A stretch of 64,000 nt of DNA from Trametes villosa (GCA_002964805.2 PUDQ02000015.1:248001-312000); one strand, 5' to 3'; positions 1-12,426 are shown, counted from the stretch's first letter. Numbers and translations are program-made. Notes: generated by a model from the sequence alone, not told the origin.

Positions 1-3000
1 ATCGTCCTTGTGTGCCTTGATGGCCTCCTGTTCCCGCGCTTCTTGAGCGTTCACGGTAGACCTGTCTGGCCATCGAGCTGCAGCAGCGTCGATCTTCTTG
101 AACTGCCAGGGGAAGCGGGATGGGTACAGGAAGGGGCGCAAGTCGAACCCTAGGTCAAGCCGTCAGCATCGGCCCGCCATTACCACAGTTAATCAAGGAA
201 CGTACGATTGTCATCGGGGCTGTATTGCTCCTGCAGTAGAGAGTTATAAATTCCTGACCAAATTCGCAAAACGAGTCGCACGTACGGCGTGGTAGGATGG
301 TGTAAGGGTCGTCATCTTGTGCCTGTTACGCGCGTACTCAAAGAAGAAGTGCTTGACCTTCTCCGCCACCTGCGCCCACCAGTCCATCACTACCGCGAAA
401 CACGAAGCGCGAGGAAGGACGGGCATACCTGTTGCGGGGAGAGGAAGGAGCCCCACTCGTGGCAGAGCTTCGTGAACATACTCCAGGGCCCGCACTTCTC
501 CACCTTGCGCAGCCGGCCGAAGACGGAGAGCTCGTCGTAGGTCATGCCCATGTCCGCCTGCGACGTGTCGTGAGATTCTGCTATGCTATGGGGAGGATGT
601 CTCTCGTACCTCGTCAGCTTGCACGTAGGTTTCAGTGATGGGCTCCAGCTCGGCGGTGGGCACAGCGTCCAGGAAGCTATTGTAGTGTCAGCAAGGCTTC
701 AGCGGGTTGGTGACCAGACCATGCATGCATACTCAGTCAGGATGGGGAGGTCGAACGCATCGCGCGCGTACGCGATGAACTTCTTGAGGTCGGTCTTACT
801 GATTGCGCCGATGGGATTGACGTCCGCTGTGAAGGTATCGGTATGAGTTTCCGTGAAGGCCATTTCTAGTAGCGCAACCCACCTGAAGAGCAGTCGTACT
901 TCGTGAAGTACCCTCGTAAGCTATGCACACACCACGCTCAGCATTAATCTGCCTATCCCAGCATCCGAGTACTACGCACCTTTCATCAACATTCGCACTC
1001 CCGAGCACGAGCAACCCACCCTGCCTCCCGCGCACCCACGGAAGTAGCTGCGCGAATAAGTACGCGACGACCATCCGCAGGCGCGCCTGGATGTTCTGCA
1101 GCGCGAGGTTCTCCGCGGCCGTCCCGCCGTGTGCGCGGAAGCGCGGCTTCACCCCTGTCACGTACGCAAACAGCTCGCGCGTCGCAGTCACAAGTGTGTC
1201 CATGTTCAGGTCGATGTGGTAGCTGCGTTCGCGCGGTAATCAGTCTCACATGCGCAGGACCAACATGGAGAGGAGCAGGGGGAGACGAACCTGCCGATAG
1301 CGTGCGCGAGGTCCTTTGCGCGCTTGCGCGTCTCCGGACTCGAGTTCTCCGTGCCCATGTAGCAGCTGTGGAAGATGCGGTTCGCGAACTCGCGCGGGTC
1401 GACCGGGGTGTAGTCCGAGCCCTCCGGCTCGCCCGCAATCCGCCGTGCGTCCGCGATAACTTGCTGATCTACGTGACTCCATCAGGAAGGACGCGTACAG
1501 GGGGCGCAGACAGGCGTACCTCCGTTCCGGGCAGCCTCGGCGACCAGACGGCACATCGAGTAGACGATGACGGACGTGGCGCAGCTGTCGATACCGCCGC
1601 TGAGCGGGATGAAGTATCCCTGCGTGCGCGATCTGCGCAGGTAGTCCCACAGCCAACACGCAGGCCCCAGTCTAGATGCCCCACATCAGCATCGTGCCCC
1701 TCCAAGGTATCCTGGTCACCACTACTCACGCGATCTCCTCCTCGGGCTTATGATATCTCACCTCCTGCAGCTTACCCACCACAAGCTCGCTAAAGTCCTT
1801 GATCTCATCCTGCAGGCCGTCGCTCAGAGAGAACTCGACCTCGATGCGCTGGTAGCGCTCCGCGGCGGCAGCCTGGTTGCTCCGGCTGCTCGTCGCGCGG
1901 TGCGCGCGCACGTCCTCGATGTCGATCGTCGCGGTCACGACCTCGACGTCGCACAGGGAGAACTGCGAGCCCTGGGCGACGACGCGGCCGTTCACGACGA
2001 TCATGGCGCAGCCGTCGTAGTAGAGGCGGTCGCCGTCGCAGCCTTGCTGGTTTGCGTAGAGGTAGATGCCGCCGACCTGCGGAGGACCACTGTCAATAAC
2101 GGCGGCGTTTGAGGGTATGGGGAGAGGTTTGCCTTCATGGTAGCTTCCTTCATGAGCTCGACGCGCCTGTACAATTTGCGCAGCTCGTGGTGGCTTCCGC
2201 TCGAGTTCGTGAAGATCTCTACGCCATCCAGTCCCATCAGGATGTGAGGGCTGTAGCATAGAGTGAGGATGGTTCCACTGTGTAGAGTGGGTATACACAC
2301 CTCGCGGGAGTGAACAATTCTTCGCAAAGCTCGATACCAATACAGGTGTCGACCGTGCTGATGACTGCGTCGCCGAAGGGTACTTTGGTCTGTGAGGGTG
2401 CTGAGAGACTTTCCCGCCTGTTGTTCCAGAGCCATCCTACCTGACCCGTGACCGCGTGGATGAGACGCGGCAGGTAGTGGTCCTCGACCTGCCTGTGCTT
2501 AGCCCAGGGCGTGAACCAGCGAAGCTCACGGTAGTTGCCGTCGTTCGCCATCCACATCTTCGGCCGAATGAGGAGGATCTTGCCATCGTGGATGACCACG
2601 CGACAGTTGTAGATCACATTCTTGTGAGTGATAGGCCTAGAGAAGTTGTCAGTACCGGTCTCGATAGAACTCCTGGGCTGAACCGAGACGGAGAGCCCGG
2701 TGAAGCCTGAGCGATCGAGATAATACCGACATCCCAATATCGCACACGATCCCTTTGGCCTCTTCGGACTTGAGGATTTCGGCAAGAACCTCCCATGCGT
2801 GCAGTCCAGTATCGCCTGGGAACAGCAAAATCAGCAGCTGATTGCTAACCTATCTAGACATTGTATACCCTCAAGGAAGTGATCCATGCATCCATAACCT
2901 CTGCGTGCTGTCAATGACTGCAAAATTTGCATGTCGCCAGGATGACCTACGTGACTTCGAGCTCCGGTCCTACGCGAAGCGTTGCGCCGTTCTCTTTGGC

Positions 3001-3253
3001 AACCCGGATACTCTCCAGTATACGTTGGAGGTTTCCCTATATATCAGTCAGCCCCGCCTCGTCTTGCCCAAATTCATGCACGAGCTTGCCTCAAAATCTA
3101 GTGCCCACTGATTCAGAGAGCTGTGGGAAATACGCATCACTATCGCGTCCTCCTCGGCTGGAAAGCCGGTCATACCATCTGCTCAGCGCGTTAGTTTCTG
3201 TGTGCACTAGATGCAGAAGAGAATTACGTTGCCACCGTAATGAGATGGCCCAT
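1..3253 (-). CDS. QNS1: Glutamine-dependent NAD+ synthetase, C-terminus cut by window edge
   Basis: Makes NAD+ from deamido-NAD+, ATP and glutamine, the last step of NAD synthesis. The start is ATG 3253-3251 (MGHLITVAT), followed by an intron and then [10 protein letters not shown] and [20 protein letters not shown]. An N-terminal nitrilase-type glutaminase domain is visible: the GPELE glutamate, the lysine in [18 protein letters not shown], and the cysteine in [13 protein letters not shown]. The C-terminal synthetase domain has the ATP-binding loop [12 protein letters not shown] near 1570-1620 and GSANVDE near 980. The last visible residues (AIKAHKDD) touch base 1, so only a short tail is missing. 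At least eight short introns with good GT-AG ends keep the frame and I see no disruption. It is divergent from the homogentisate dioxygenase gene. Family identity is very clear; exact exon ends are by eye. Confidence 0.95.
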
Positions 3254-4473
3254 ATCTGCGATGGCTCAACGGATCTCCTCGATACTAAGGCGAGGTACAA
3301 AAGCAAGTGCTACGACTCGGAAACTTGAAAGGCAGAGTCAAGTCGGACGCACACGTGACGTCATAACGCGACGAGGCTTGGGCGCCTCCTCGCGCGCGGC
3401 CCGCTGTCTGTCTTTCTCGTCTCTCATCCACCACCTCGTTCGATGATAGTCCGGTACACCCGCGAGCATTTGTGCGGATGGGAAACGCCACAGGCGAAAA
3501 ACATACAGAAAGGTGAAGGCGCACTCGAAGTGAACCGTATCCTCGAACACGACCCACGACAGGCCCGCTCACTGGCAGTAAGTTCCTAAGTAGATTGGTG
3601 AGTTTTATTGAGAGTTTCACTGCCCGGGGCCGTAATCACGCCCTTGCTCATTCACACCGTTGTTTTATCTCGCTTCTGACACGGGCGTATAGACCACGCG
3701 TCCAAGCTCGCACTACCTATAAAGATCTTGTGACTCGGGCACCTCCGGTGGAAAGACGCGTCAGATCTTTGGTCGGCCTGGCGCTTGCCTGCAACATGTT
3801 TAGCGGCGGCGGCGGCAACTTCTTCCTGCCTTTCATGGTCGAGGGGGCCGGTACTGCGCGCGGCTTTACTCAACTTCAGCCCGTCGCTCCGGGTGCGTCG
3901 GCAGCATCCTGAGGCCCCCCTCCAGGATCAGGCCGCCTCTCACCGTCCAACGCATGCACTCGCCGTTTCTCCCATGACTGATAAAGTATACCGCGAGGCT
4001 TGTCGAAGAGCAGCGGTGGTGCCGTCTAGAATCGTTCATTCGGGCGGTATGTCATGCAACGTCGCCTATGGCCGATCAAACAGGCGTGCGAGCTTCTTTC
4101 AAGGCGGTATCTACCGGCCTCCGTAGCGCACCCTTCCCACAGCTTTCGGCGGCCTGTGATGTCTAGTGACCAGCGGCGGCCTCAACGAAACTCTCCGCCG
4201 CAGATCTCCAACTGATACGACGTTTCGAGGACGGCGGCCGCACAAAGCTGCGGTGCTGAACGGCTACGCGACCTATCCTGATGAGAACCGATCTCCCGGA
4301 AAAGCAAGCGGGCGGGGGCCGATGTGAGTGCAAGCGCCTGACATGGGCTTCCTTCACGTCCAGAACTAGCGTTGACCCTGTTTGATTAGGTACCACCCGT
4401 CGGCGTTGGCTCAGCGAACCGGCAGGGGAACATGACACCGCTGCCAAGCTTTGCAGTCTATCCTCGCGAACGG
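3254..4473. other. Divergent intergenic region between QNS1 and HGD
   Basis: About 1.2 kb between two divergent start codons. It contains a short GGC run near 3802-3815. No reading frame here shows a recognisable domain or a convincing splice pattern. It presumably holds both promoters. Confidence 0.5.
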
Positions 4474-4480
4474 TATAAAA
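4474..4480 (+). promoter_or_regulatory. TATA box of the homogentisate dioxygenase gene
   Basis: TATAAAA lies 76 bp before the assigned ATG at 4556, a usual distance for a fungal TATA element. It supports this start, which is itself separated from the rest of the gene by an intron. Confidence 0.6.
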
Positions 4481-4555
4481 GCGAAAGGATATGATTTACC
4501 TGCACATCTCCCCACCGCTTACCTAGAGGCACCTCCGTACACGCTCCCTAACACC

Positions 4556-6760
4556 ATGGTATGTCTCACAACCAGTCCCCTCGAGACTGTCTCTAATATG
4601 GCCCACGACAGACTACTTCCACACTCGGTGCAAGCGCCCAGGGCGCGTACTCTATCCCTCCCAAAGAGCGCGACCCGTACCAATATCAGGTCGGGTTCGG
4701 AAATCGGTTTGCTTCGGAGGCGATGTAAGTGTTACTCGGCCTCACATTGCTACCCTCGTAGTCTAACACAGGCTTAGCCCGGGCACGCTGCCGTATGGCC
4801 AGAATATGCCGCAGAAGATGAAGTACGACCTCTACACGGAAGGGGTGAGTGCTACCTACCTGAATAGCGAGTGCCCAGTGGCTAAGTGGTGCAGATCAAC
4901 GGCACTCCCTTTGTTACGCCTAGGAGAGATAACCAATCTACGTGAGTAGCTCTTGAGCAGTGTGGCTGCCCAGGATTGAACAGCGTCTCGCGCTCACATA
5001 GGTGGATATACCGCATCCGTCCTTCGGTCGCACATAAAGGATTCACTCGACTACCCGATAACCCCGACGTGAGTGTTCCACGGTCGGGCGTGACACGCTG
5101 TCCTCATCGTCTGCTCTAGCTGGAGTCGTGTTTCTTCCCACTCAATCCCAAGGTGCACTTCAGCCCTACCCAGCTAGCATGGTACCCCTTCGACATCCCC
5201 TCGGACGCCGCGAAGACGGACTTCGTCTCGGGCCTGAAGACGATCGCGGGGAATGGCGACCCGACCCTGCGCGAGGGTCTCGCCGTGCACGTCTACGCCG
5301 CGACGCACTCGATGGACAAGCGCGCGTTCTGCAACAACGACGGCGACTTCCTCATCCTCCCCCAGCAGGGGCGCCTAGATATCCAGACGGAGTTCGGCAA
5401 GTGAGTGCTCGACGGCCCGGCGCCACATCCGGGGGTGTTTCTCACAATGCCTCTCCGTCTTTCTCTCAGGTTGATGGTAAGACCGGGCGAGCTTGTCGTC
5501 ATCCAGCGCGGTATCAAGTACAAGGTATGTCCCATCCAGCCCGCTCCCAGGGTCCCATGCTGAGCTGTCATGCCGTAGGTTGGGCTTCCTGATGGTCCCT
5601 CCCGAGGTTGTGAGTGGCGAGAGGTTGCTCCGCAGTTAGGCATACCGACTGATTCCCGGCGTAGACATTCTTGAGATCTTCGGCTCGCACTTCGAGCTTC
5701 CCGACCTGGGCCCGCTCGGCAGCCACGGTCTTGCCAACACGCGGGATTTCGAGAGTCCTGTAGCGAGTTTCGACCTCGACCAGTCTCCCTGGGACAGTGA
5801 GTCGCCTTCGCACCAGCTCCAGTATGATGAGGCTGACATGTCGCAGTCATCTACAAGGTCGGTGGGCAGCTGTTCGCGTGCCACCAGGAGCACACGCCGT
5901 TCGACGTCGTAGCGTGGGCGGGCAAGTAAGCGCCTCTCCCCCTTTCCCATCCGTGACGGAAATGCTGAGACCCTAAAGCTATGTGCCGTACAAGTACGCG
6001 ATGGAGAAGTTCGCGCACGTCGGCAGCATCAACAAGGACCACATCGACCCCTCCATCTTCACCGTCCTCACCGCGCCGTCGAAGACGCCCGGCGCGCCCC
6101 TCGCCGACTTCGCGATCTTCAGCGAGCGCTGGGACGTCGCGACAAACTCCTTCCGCCCGCCCGTACGTCCCACCTGCGCGATCGCGTGGGCCGCATTGCT
6201 GACTGCGTGGTGATCATAGTACTACCACCGGAATTGCGCGACGGAGATGATGGGGCTCATCTATGGCGGCTATGGCGGCCGGAGCGATAGTTTCGCCCCC
6301 GGTGGCTTTAGCTACGAGAACGGGTTCTGCCCGCACGGTGGTGAGCGGTACCAGCCTTGTTGGAATCTTCGTCGTTGACGCATACCCTAGTCTCGTACGA
6401 CGAGTTCAAGAAGGCCACAGAGGCGGAGCTAGCCCCCGTGAAAATACACGTCGGCACTCTCGGTTAGTCCGCAGGCCATCGCTGCTCCCATGCGCGCGCG
6501 CTAACTGTCCGCCAGCGTTCATGTTCGAGTCGAGTATGCAGGTCCTCCTGACGGACTACGCGATGAAGCGGAGCGGGAAGCTTCATGGTGCGTACTCCGG
6601 GCAGTACGCGGCAGTACGCGCGACAGGGCTGACATGCGCGCCTTGCTTCGTCTCGAACCGCGTGTCAGGACAATCTTGCACTGCAGCGCAGAGGGTTATT
6701 GTCTTTATTGTCAACCTCGCAAATGCAGCGCTGCGAGGCGGTTTGCCCTATCGACGGTGA
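4556..6760 (+). CDS. Homogentisate 1,2-dioxygenase with an unusual C-terminus
   Basis: Opens the ring of homogentisate to maleylacetoacetate in tyrosine and phenylalanine catabolism. The ATG (4556-4558) is followed at once by an intron (4559-4611). The protein then reads [21 protein letters not shown] and [15 protein letters not shown], a strongly conserved N-terminus. Later exons give [39 protein letters not shown] and [20 protein letters not shown]. All three Fe(II) ligands are visible: the histidine of PPYYHRN, the glutamate of CATEMMG and the histidine of FCPHG. Family-like sequence stops at MKRSGKLH (base 6586). The usual ending, roughly EHEPxMWDxL, is not found; the open frame runs on with unrelated residues to a stop at 6760. 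The end of the gene is therefore uncertain: a missed splice, a replaced 3' end, or an insertion at about 6587. Confidence 0.92.
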
Positions 6761-7956
6761 GTGCAACATACATCGTCCATCATATTGCTAACAATAACGC
6801 ATAGGACCCGAGCGCCGGTAGTCCTTACATACGCTACGAGTATCGTCAACCTAGCAACACCGGGCCTGCATTAGGCGCGATGGCAGCTACAACCCTACAT
6901 GACGCAGGACAAAAGGACATAGTCGAGCCCACGACCAGCAGGTCATACGGCCGATGCCTTCGTGGAGACCATGCTGTTCCAGTGACGACCGAGCGCAAAC
7001 TTCCAATTGTGTAGGCTGGTCCGGCAACGTGCCATGGACGACGTCGCTGACTCGAACAGTGCCGCAACACACTGGCACCATGCGCCTCCAGCGATGCATA
7101 TAAGAACCTGTCCCTCTGTCGGAAGTGGACGTCGGAAAACTCGCCTCTCGGCCGCGACCAACAGGCTTTCCCCACCACTCTGCTACTTCATACGAATCAC
7201 GATACTTCGGCCCCCTATCCTGTTTGTCGCCGCTTCTGGCCGCGAGTGTGCTAACTTGTTCGATAGAGCTGCGTCCACGCGTCGATGACCCTCTGAAGGT
7301 TCGTTAGCACATCTATCATTTGACTAGCAACTATCTGACATTGAGGCCATACCCTGACTTACTGGGCGGGGAGCGAACAGCAAGGTGGGAGAATTTCCTT
7401 GCTACGCTATGGGCAGAGTTCAGCGAAGTCCACGTTCACTTCTTGACACGGCTAGCGTACCAAGTTCAAACGTGAGTACTGGAGTCGCGGCTCCGAGTTG
7501 GTTGACACCCAGCGTATAATCTTCTCTTCGTGCTCTGGGAAACGCTCCAACAATCATAATGCCTTGTCGGCGTTGGGCATAGCTCAATGGCAAGTGTTCG
7601 CGCGTCGGTGAGGTATATCACTCACAGGCACAGTGTTACAGGGAAGTATAATCTCTACCGCAGTGTGCGAGGCCTTTTGCTTTGCTATGAGTAGTGACCA
7701 ACATCATTGCAGTCTGATCATGTTGGCATTGCTCATAGCACAGCAGGAAGCGCTTGCGCCTCGGTAGTACTGATTCCTTCGATGACGGGCCCGGTAATGT
7801 TAGCGAGGGTCAGCCTTGCGGTGCGTAGTCACACTACTTCACGTTAGGAGAATAGGTAACTTACGCAACTGAGCATATTCACAAGGGTCATCCACTGACA
7901 AGTTAAGCCTTCAAAGCTTCACCCTTCAGAGGGCCGCTAGTACCAAATAGCGTGTC
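6761..7956. other. Unassigned sequence with exon-like pieces downstream of HGD
   Basis: A plausible intron with GTGAGT and CATAG ends spans about 6757-6804. It is followed by an open stretch reading DPSAGSPYIRYEYRQPSN. A further open stretch near 7327-7471 reads LTLRPYPDLLGGER and ARWENFLATLWAEFSEVHVH, then a GTGAGT. I do not recognise a family and no continuous gene can be assembled. These may be remnants of an inserted or decayed gene. Confidence 0.3.
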
Positions 7957-7986
7957 TACCGTCGCCGAGCAGGGTCAGGTCAAGAT
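7957..7986 (+). repeat. Left copy of a perfect 30-bp inverted repeat
   Basis: These 30 bases occur exactly, in reverse complement, at 17533-17562. Similarity falls off quickly on both sides. The pair brackets the minisatellites and the integrase/alpha-kinase genes. Confidence 0.85.
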
Positions 7987-8599
7987 CTAGGATTCGGCGG
8001 GCGTCCGGTGTTCTCCGGGGTCTCAGTAACAGAGGTCACTAGATTCCATGGCGTGACCTGATAGTGTCCCCCACGCGGTTCAGTTTGGGTTTGTTTTTCT
8101 GCTTCCTTTGGCGCTTTCAGGTGCTGCAGTCGCACTGCTTCCGCGGCGTTGTGGACGTTCTTCGCGATACCCCCCATGGCCATGGGTAGCGATGTACAGT
8201 TCTGCACCTACTTCTCTCTTTCGATCTTGTGCTATCATTCAGAGTGTGTGGTCTGCTGGACATCAGTTGCGCGTTATCAGTCTCGAGCCCGGCTTGTCCC
8301 TGCCCGGTTAGGACATAGGCCACTTGCCGGTTCCTTCCCCCAGCTTCCCCTACCCAAGCCGTGGTTCTCTACACCTTTGGCTCCCCGGTAGACTCATTAT
8401 GCCCGTTTCTCGACCGGTATGTCCCTGCCGCTTGATTGTTTGCCTCCCTACAAGACTGTAAGCTGACATCTCTTTCGCTCTTCAGTCCTCATCTGTCTCT
8501 AACTCTGCGCCACTTTGAGGGCTAGCAAGCTGTAGTGGGGCTCGCACCCGCACACACTTCTTCATAATGGGTGTAGTCCTCCCCTAGGCCCTCGCTCAC

Positions 8600-9230
8600 T
8601 AGCGTCAGGGTCTTGTTCTCGCCCCCATCGTCTCCCCCGCCCCCTCCTCGTCTCGTCCCCGTCGTCTCGCCCTCGCCCTCTCCCTCGTCGTCTCGTCGCC
8701 TCTCCCTCGTCGTCTCGTCGCCTCTCCCTCGGCGTCGGGGCCGTCTCGCCTTCGCTCTCGCCGTCGTCTCGCCCTCGCTCTCTTCATCTCGCCCTCGCTC
8801 TCGTCGTCTCGCCTTCGCCTTCGCCCTCATCGTCTCGCCCTCGCCCTCGTTGTTTCGCCCTCGCCCTGGCCCACCAGCGTCAGGGTTGTCTCGTCCTCGC
8901 CCCCTTCGCATCCCCCTCGCCCTCATCATCTCATTGCCCCCTCTTCGGCGTTGGGGCTGTCCGCCCTCGTTGTCTCCCCATCACTCACCAGCGTTGGGGT
9001 CCTCTTGTTCTCACCCCAACCCTCTCGCCCTCGCCCTCGCTCGCGTCGTCTCGTCGCCTCTCCCCCGGTGCTGGGGCTGTCTTGTCCCCATCATCTCGGC
9101 GTCTCCCCTCGCCCTCGCCCTCGCTGTCTCCCTCTCGACGTTGGGGTTGTCCCACCCTCGTCATCTCACCCTCGCTCACCAGTGTCAGAGTCGTATCATC
9201 CTCACCCCCTTTGCATCTCCCTCGGGGTTG
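8600..9230 (-). repeat. Left minisatellite arm, pyrimidine-rich on plus strand
   Basis: Degenerate tandem repeat of short units; on the minus strand these read GAGGGCGAGACGACGAG and variants. A higher-order module containing CTGACGCTGGTGAG recurs. The same family lies at 15245-16190 on the opposite strand. Long open frames through it are a by-product of the repeat and are not genes. Confidence 0.9.
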
Positions 9231-9465
9231 ACGTCGTCCAGGTCCGTGCCCATCTCTTCGCGCACCTTCGCCGCCTCCTTCGCGAGTCGCGCCACTTTCG
9301 CCTGCTTGCGCTTGCGGTAGGGGACGTCGCCATCACCGCCGATGGCATGGCGGCCGAGCGCGCGCCCACACGGCGCGCTGCCATACTCTTGATGCGCGCG
9401 GTGTGGAAGCGCAGCGACTTCTTGCGCGCCTGCTTGTACGTCGTGTCCACGATGTCGAGCACGGA
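9225..9465 (-). pseudogene. Frameshifted fragment resembling Sas10/Utp3
   Basis: On the minus strand one frame reads LDIVDTTYKQARKKSLRFHT, then ARIKSMAARRVGARSAAM. The reading then continues in another frame as HAIGGDGDVPYRKRKQAKVA and EEMGTDLDDVNPEG. The order (KSLRFHT, ARR.GAR, GGDxDxPYRxRK) resembles the middle of the small-subunit processome protein Sas10/Utp3. The frame change means it cannot encode that region as it stands, and no start or remaining domains are nearby. It abuts the inner edge of the left minisatellite. Family assignment is from memory of the motif and is moderate only. Confidence 0.45.
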
Positions 9466-9844
9466 CGCCCACCGTCTTCGAAGACGTTGTGCTCACTCCT
9501 CCTATGTTGCTCAGTGCCGGGCAGTTCCTTCTGAGGTGGCGCATTGATAACGGGTTCTAGAGGCCTTCGAGCCACTAGAATAGGACTGGAGCGATGGTAC
9601 GCTAGACGGTTTGTAATTAAGAGCGACTAAGCATAGTATATGGGTATTACCCGGTAGAGACCCCGGGAAGGTTGCGGTGCCTGTGTGTGCGAGACTGATT
9701 ATGCAGAGGTATAGTAAGGAAGGAGACCTAGTTACGGTGATGTAGTCTGTGAACAGCAAGCAGTGGTGTCATTTCGAGGGAGCTATGCACCTGCAGAGGC
9801 AGTGCGACTCACCGATATGTGCGGACTTCCTGAATCCCGTGGGG
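9466..9844. other. Spacer between the Sas10-like fragment and the alpha-kinase gene
   Basis: No coding signal recognised. It contains the downstream region of the alpha-kinase gene. Confidence 0.4.
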
Positions 9845-12426
9845 TCACGTTGTATCCGGGTGCATGAAATCGGATGAATTGCGTGAACTCGAGTCCCGGT
9901 ATTCCATCTTGAGGCGTGCAAGCTTTAAAGCCCCGCATACCCAGTTGTTACGGCAGTCCTCCCGGTGCTCGCTGATCAAACGGTCCACCATCTCAGGTCC
10001 GTGATCCCAGTAGACACGGGAGGATCCTGGAGAGCGGTCCAAGGCCCTGCGCCATGGATTATGTTAGCATAGTGCGGGTGCACGTTTGGTACAGAACGCA
10101 CGTGTGACATTGAGGGTCGATAAGTGCAAAGGAGCGGTTTCGATTCATAATTCCTGCATTAGGTGAAGTTAGTATTAGATACTTGTAGCGCACACTCTGG
10201 GGGTGTACTATACCTTGGAGGTCGCATAGAAACATTTCCCCCTGAGTCCAGAGCCATACGAAGTGGGAGAATGCGTGCACAGCATGCTCGAGATCGTCAA
10301 GGGGGGTTAGGAGCTGGTCGCTCCCGGTGATCTTGCGCAGCTTGCCGTCCAGGTCGCTACATGGAAGCAGCGGTGTGGCGATGAAATGCCGGTAAGGAAT
10401 CGTGCGACCAGCGCCTTGGGGGATCTCGAGGCATCCGACAAAGGCGCCTGGTAGGTTGAAGTAGAAGGCTGGTAAGATAGTGTTTTTTGCGATTTTAGTA
10501 GGTCGGGGTCACTTTAGTAGCGATACAACGTACCTGGGAGAGTTGCACCTTCCTTAAGGCACTCACGAACGTAGCCGTCAAAGGCCCTCTTCAGTGCATC
10601 GCCCTGTATCAGGAGGGCAAACTCTTGTTCTAGCAGATAACGGGCTTCGTCTTCGCTGCTTGCCGAGCCTTCTTGGAGAACTGTCAGGGCGTACTCCTGT
10701 GTTCCGACCCGTGCCTTAGAGCATTCCAGACAACTATTAGACCAATGACCGAATAGTAGAAGGTCATAGGACTCACATAGATCCCAAACTTGGTATGTCC
10801 TTCTCCGATGTAGCCGGTATGATCATATTCTTTGCCATCCCGCATGAGCTGCCGCCCATCGAGCCAATCATTTGCAATCTGAATTTTTACTGGCTCGATC
10901 TCAGTGGATAGCGTGAATGTGACTGGGGAAAATTCGTGGTCTTGACTAGAGACCAGGCGCCGATACTCATATAGGTCTACCGGCGGGGTGCGTGCATACT
11001 CCGGCCCCTTGCGCACTGCTGACGGTCGATAAGCGCTGCGTAGAACGGGCCTAGAGCGCTTCGGATCTGGTGCATCTTGAGCGTCCAAGTCCCGAGCAGT
11101 ACTGGCCTGCCGTTTCTTGGACGTACTGGCTGCCCGTAACGATGGCCCTGCGGTGGAGGGGCGTGCGCCGGGGTAGCCACTGTCAAGAACGCATGCATCC
11201 GGATTTTCCTAGTTTTCAAACTGTCTGTTAATATGGCCGATACCAAAAACGGGAATAACTCACGGTGTCGCTGCGGCGATACTCAAATCGCAGCTCAAAC
11301 CCTGGCGGGGTGCCCTCCAGGATGGTCTTAGGGCTGAGTTGGTTTGAGCGGAAGTGATCCAGCATGTCCCCTACGGTGGCTAAGCCCTCGAGCGTCCTGT
11401 GACTGAGATGTGCGAATTTCGCCACGCTCAGGTGGCTGTGAAGAGTCATCATTGACCTGAACAGATGCAGTATCGGCAGGTCAGTGACTTTCGCTAGATA
11501 TTACAGTCACGGCGGGACTGAATTCTAGCGCGTACCAGGTAAGCTTAGCTCGACGGGGCATAATACGGGCGTATGTGTCGCGCAGTGCAGCAAACACAGC
11601 ATCAAGCGCCTTCTGACGCAACATGGTTGGCGCAAACGAGATTTGAACGCGGTTGTTTTGGATCTATAGAAGGCTAGTCAGAATTACAGACAGCGTCATA
11701 CTGGGGCAAGTTGTCAGCTTACAACGACCATCTTTCCGGGAAGATCATTGTCCTCGCCGAGGGATGGGGTCTCCCAAAGGGTTGCAAAGATCTGTATTAC
11801 GCCATCCTTCTTCTGCTTGCGCTCGAGCGCAATGGCTGCAGCCGTTTGTTGCGCCTTCGCTAGGGTAGCGTTAGGGGCACGGCCTAACCGGTGTAGCCGA
11901 TAGTCAGAGGCCTGTGACCGAAAATGTGCAGCATCAAGAAGGATCGCCGACGTCAACGCACTTGTCGGATGGGCAGAACCGGCTAGAGCCTGGGGCGCGG
12001 CATGGGATACTGCATGTCCAAACAGAAGATTTGCCACACCCTCACTCTGAAGGAGTACCGAGGGGACGTTTTGTTGTCTCTCTGAATATCATCCAAACAA
12101 TTCAATCAGGGGCCATCGCAAATATAAATTCCAAAGATGACAGAGACTCACTCCAATGCTGCACACATGGCGGGCAAATCGGGTCCACCAAGCGTTTAAA
12201 TACGAGGCCACAAGACGCGCACTGCGGTTTCTGCTGATAACACAAGGGCAAGCATGAATTGTAACATCATACGACGAGATCGGAGAGCAAAAGTAGAATG
12301 AGAACTTACCCGCTGCACATCCTGCTCAATAGCAGAGATGTCACCGAGAGAAACGCACATCGGGCACGTCGAGTGGTCCTCAGAGAGTAGTGGAAAAACT
12401 TTCCCGCAGTCACCGCATTGCGGCAT
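9845..12426 (-). CDS. Zinc-ribbon plus alpha-type protein kinase
   Basis: Atypical (alpha-class) serine/threonine kinase fused to N-terminal zinc ribbons. The start is ATG 12426 (MPQCGDCGKVFPLLSEDH). Two CxxC...CxxC modules follow: QCGDCGK...CPMC, and after an intron QCASCGLVFKRLVDPICPPC. The middle has a basic patch, TSKKRQASTARD, that could be a nuclear signal. The kinase part shows TGYIGEGHTKFGIY, HAFSHFVWLWTQGEMFLCDL followed by QG, and ALIDPQCHT, matching the C-terminal alpha-kinase signature (F-C-D-L-Q-G ... D-P-x-x-H). The tail reads VYWDHGPEMVDRLISEHRED and NNWVCGALKL. About nine exons join in frame with canonical splice sites and no stops, so the gene looks intact. It lies downstream of, and on the same strand as, the integrase gene. 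Its substrate is unknown. Confidence 0.85.

Noticed and set aside
8613..9320. A 235-codon plus-strand frame, and similar long frames at 15424-16308
   Set aside because: They translate minisatellite units into R/S/P-rich repeats. The frames stay open because the unit has no stop codons, and there is no domain or splice signal.
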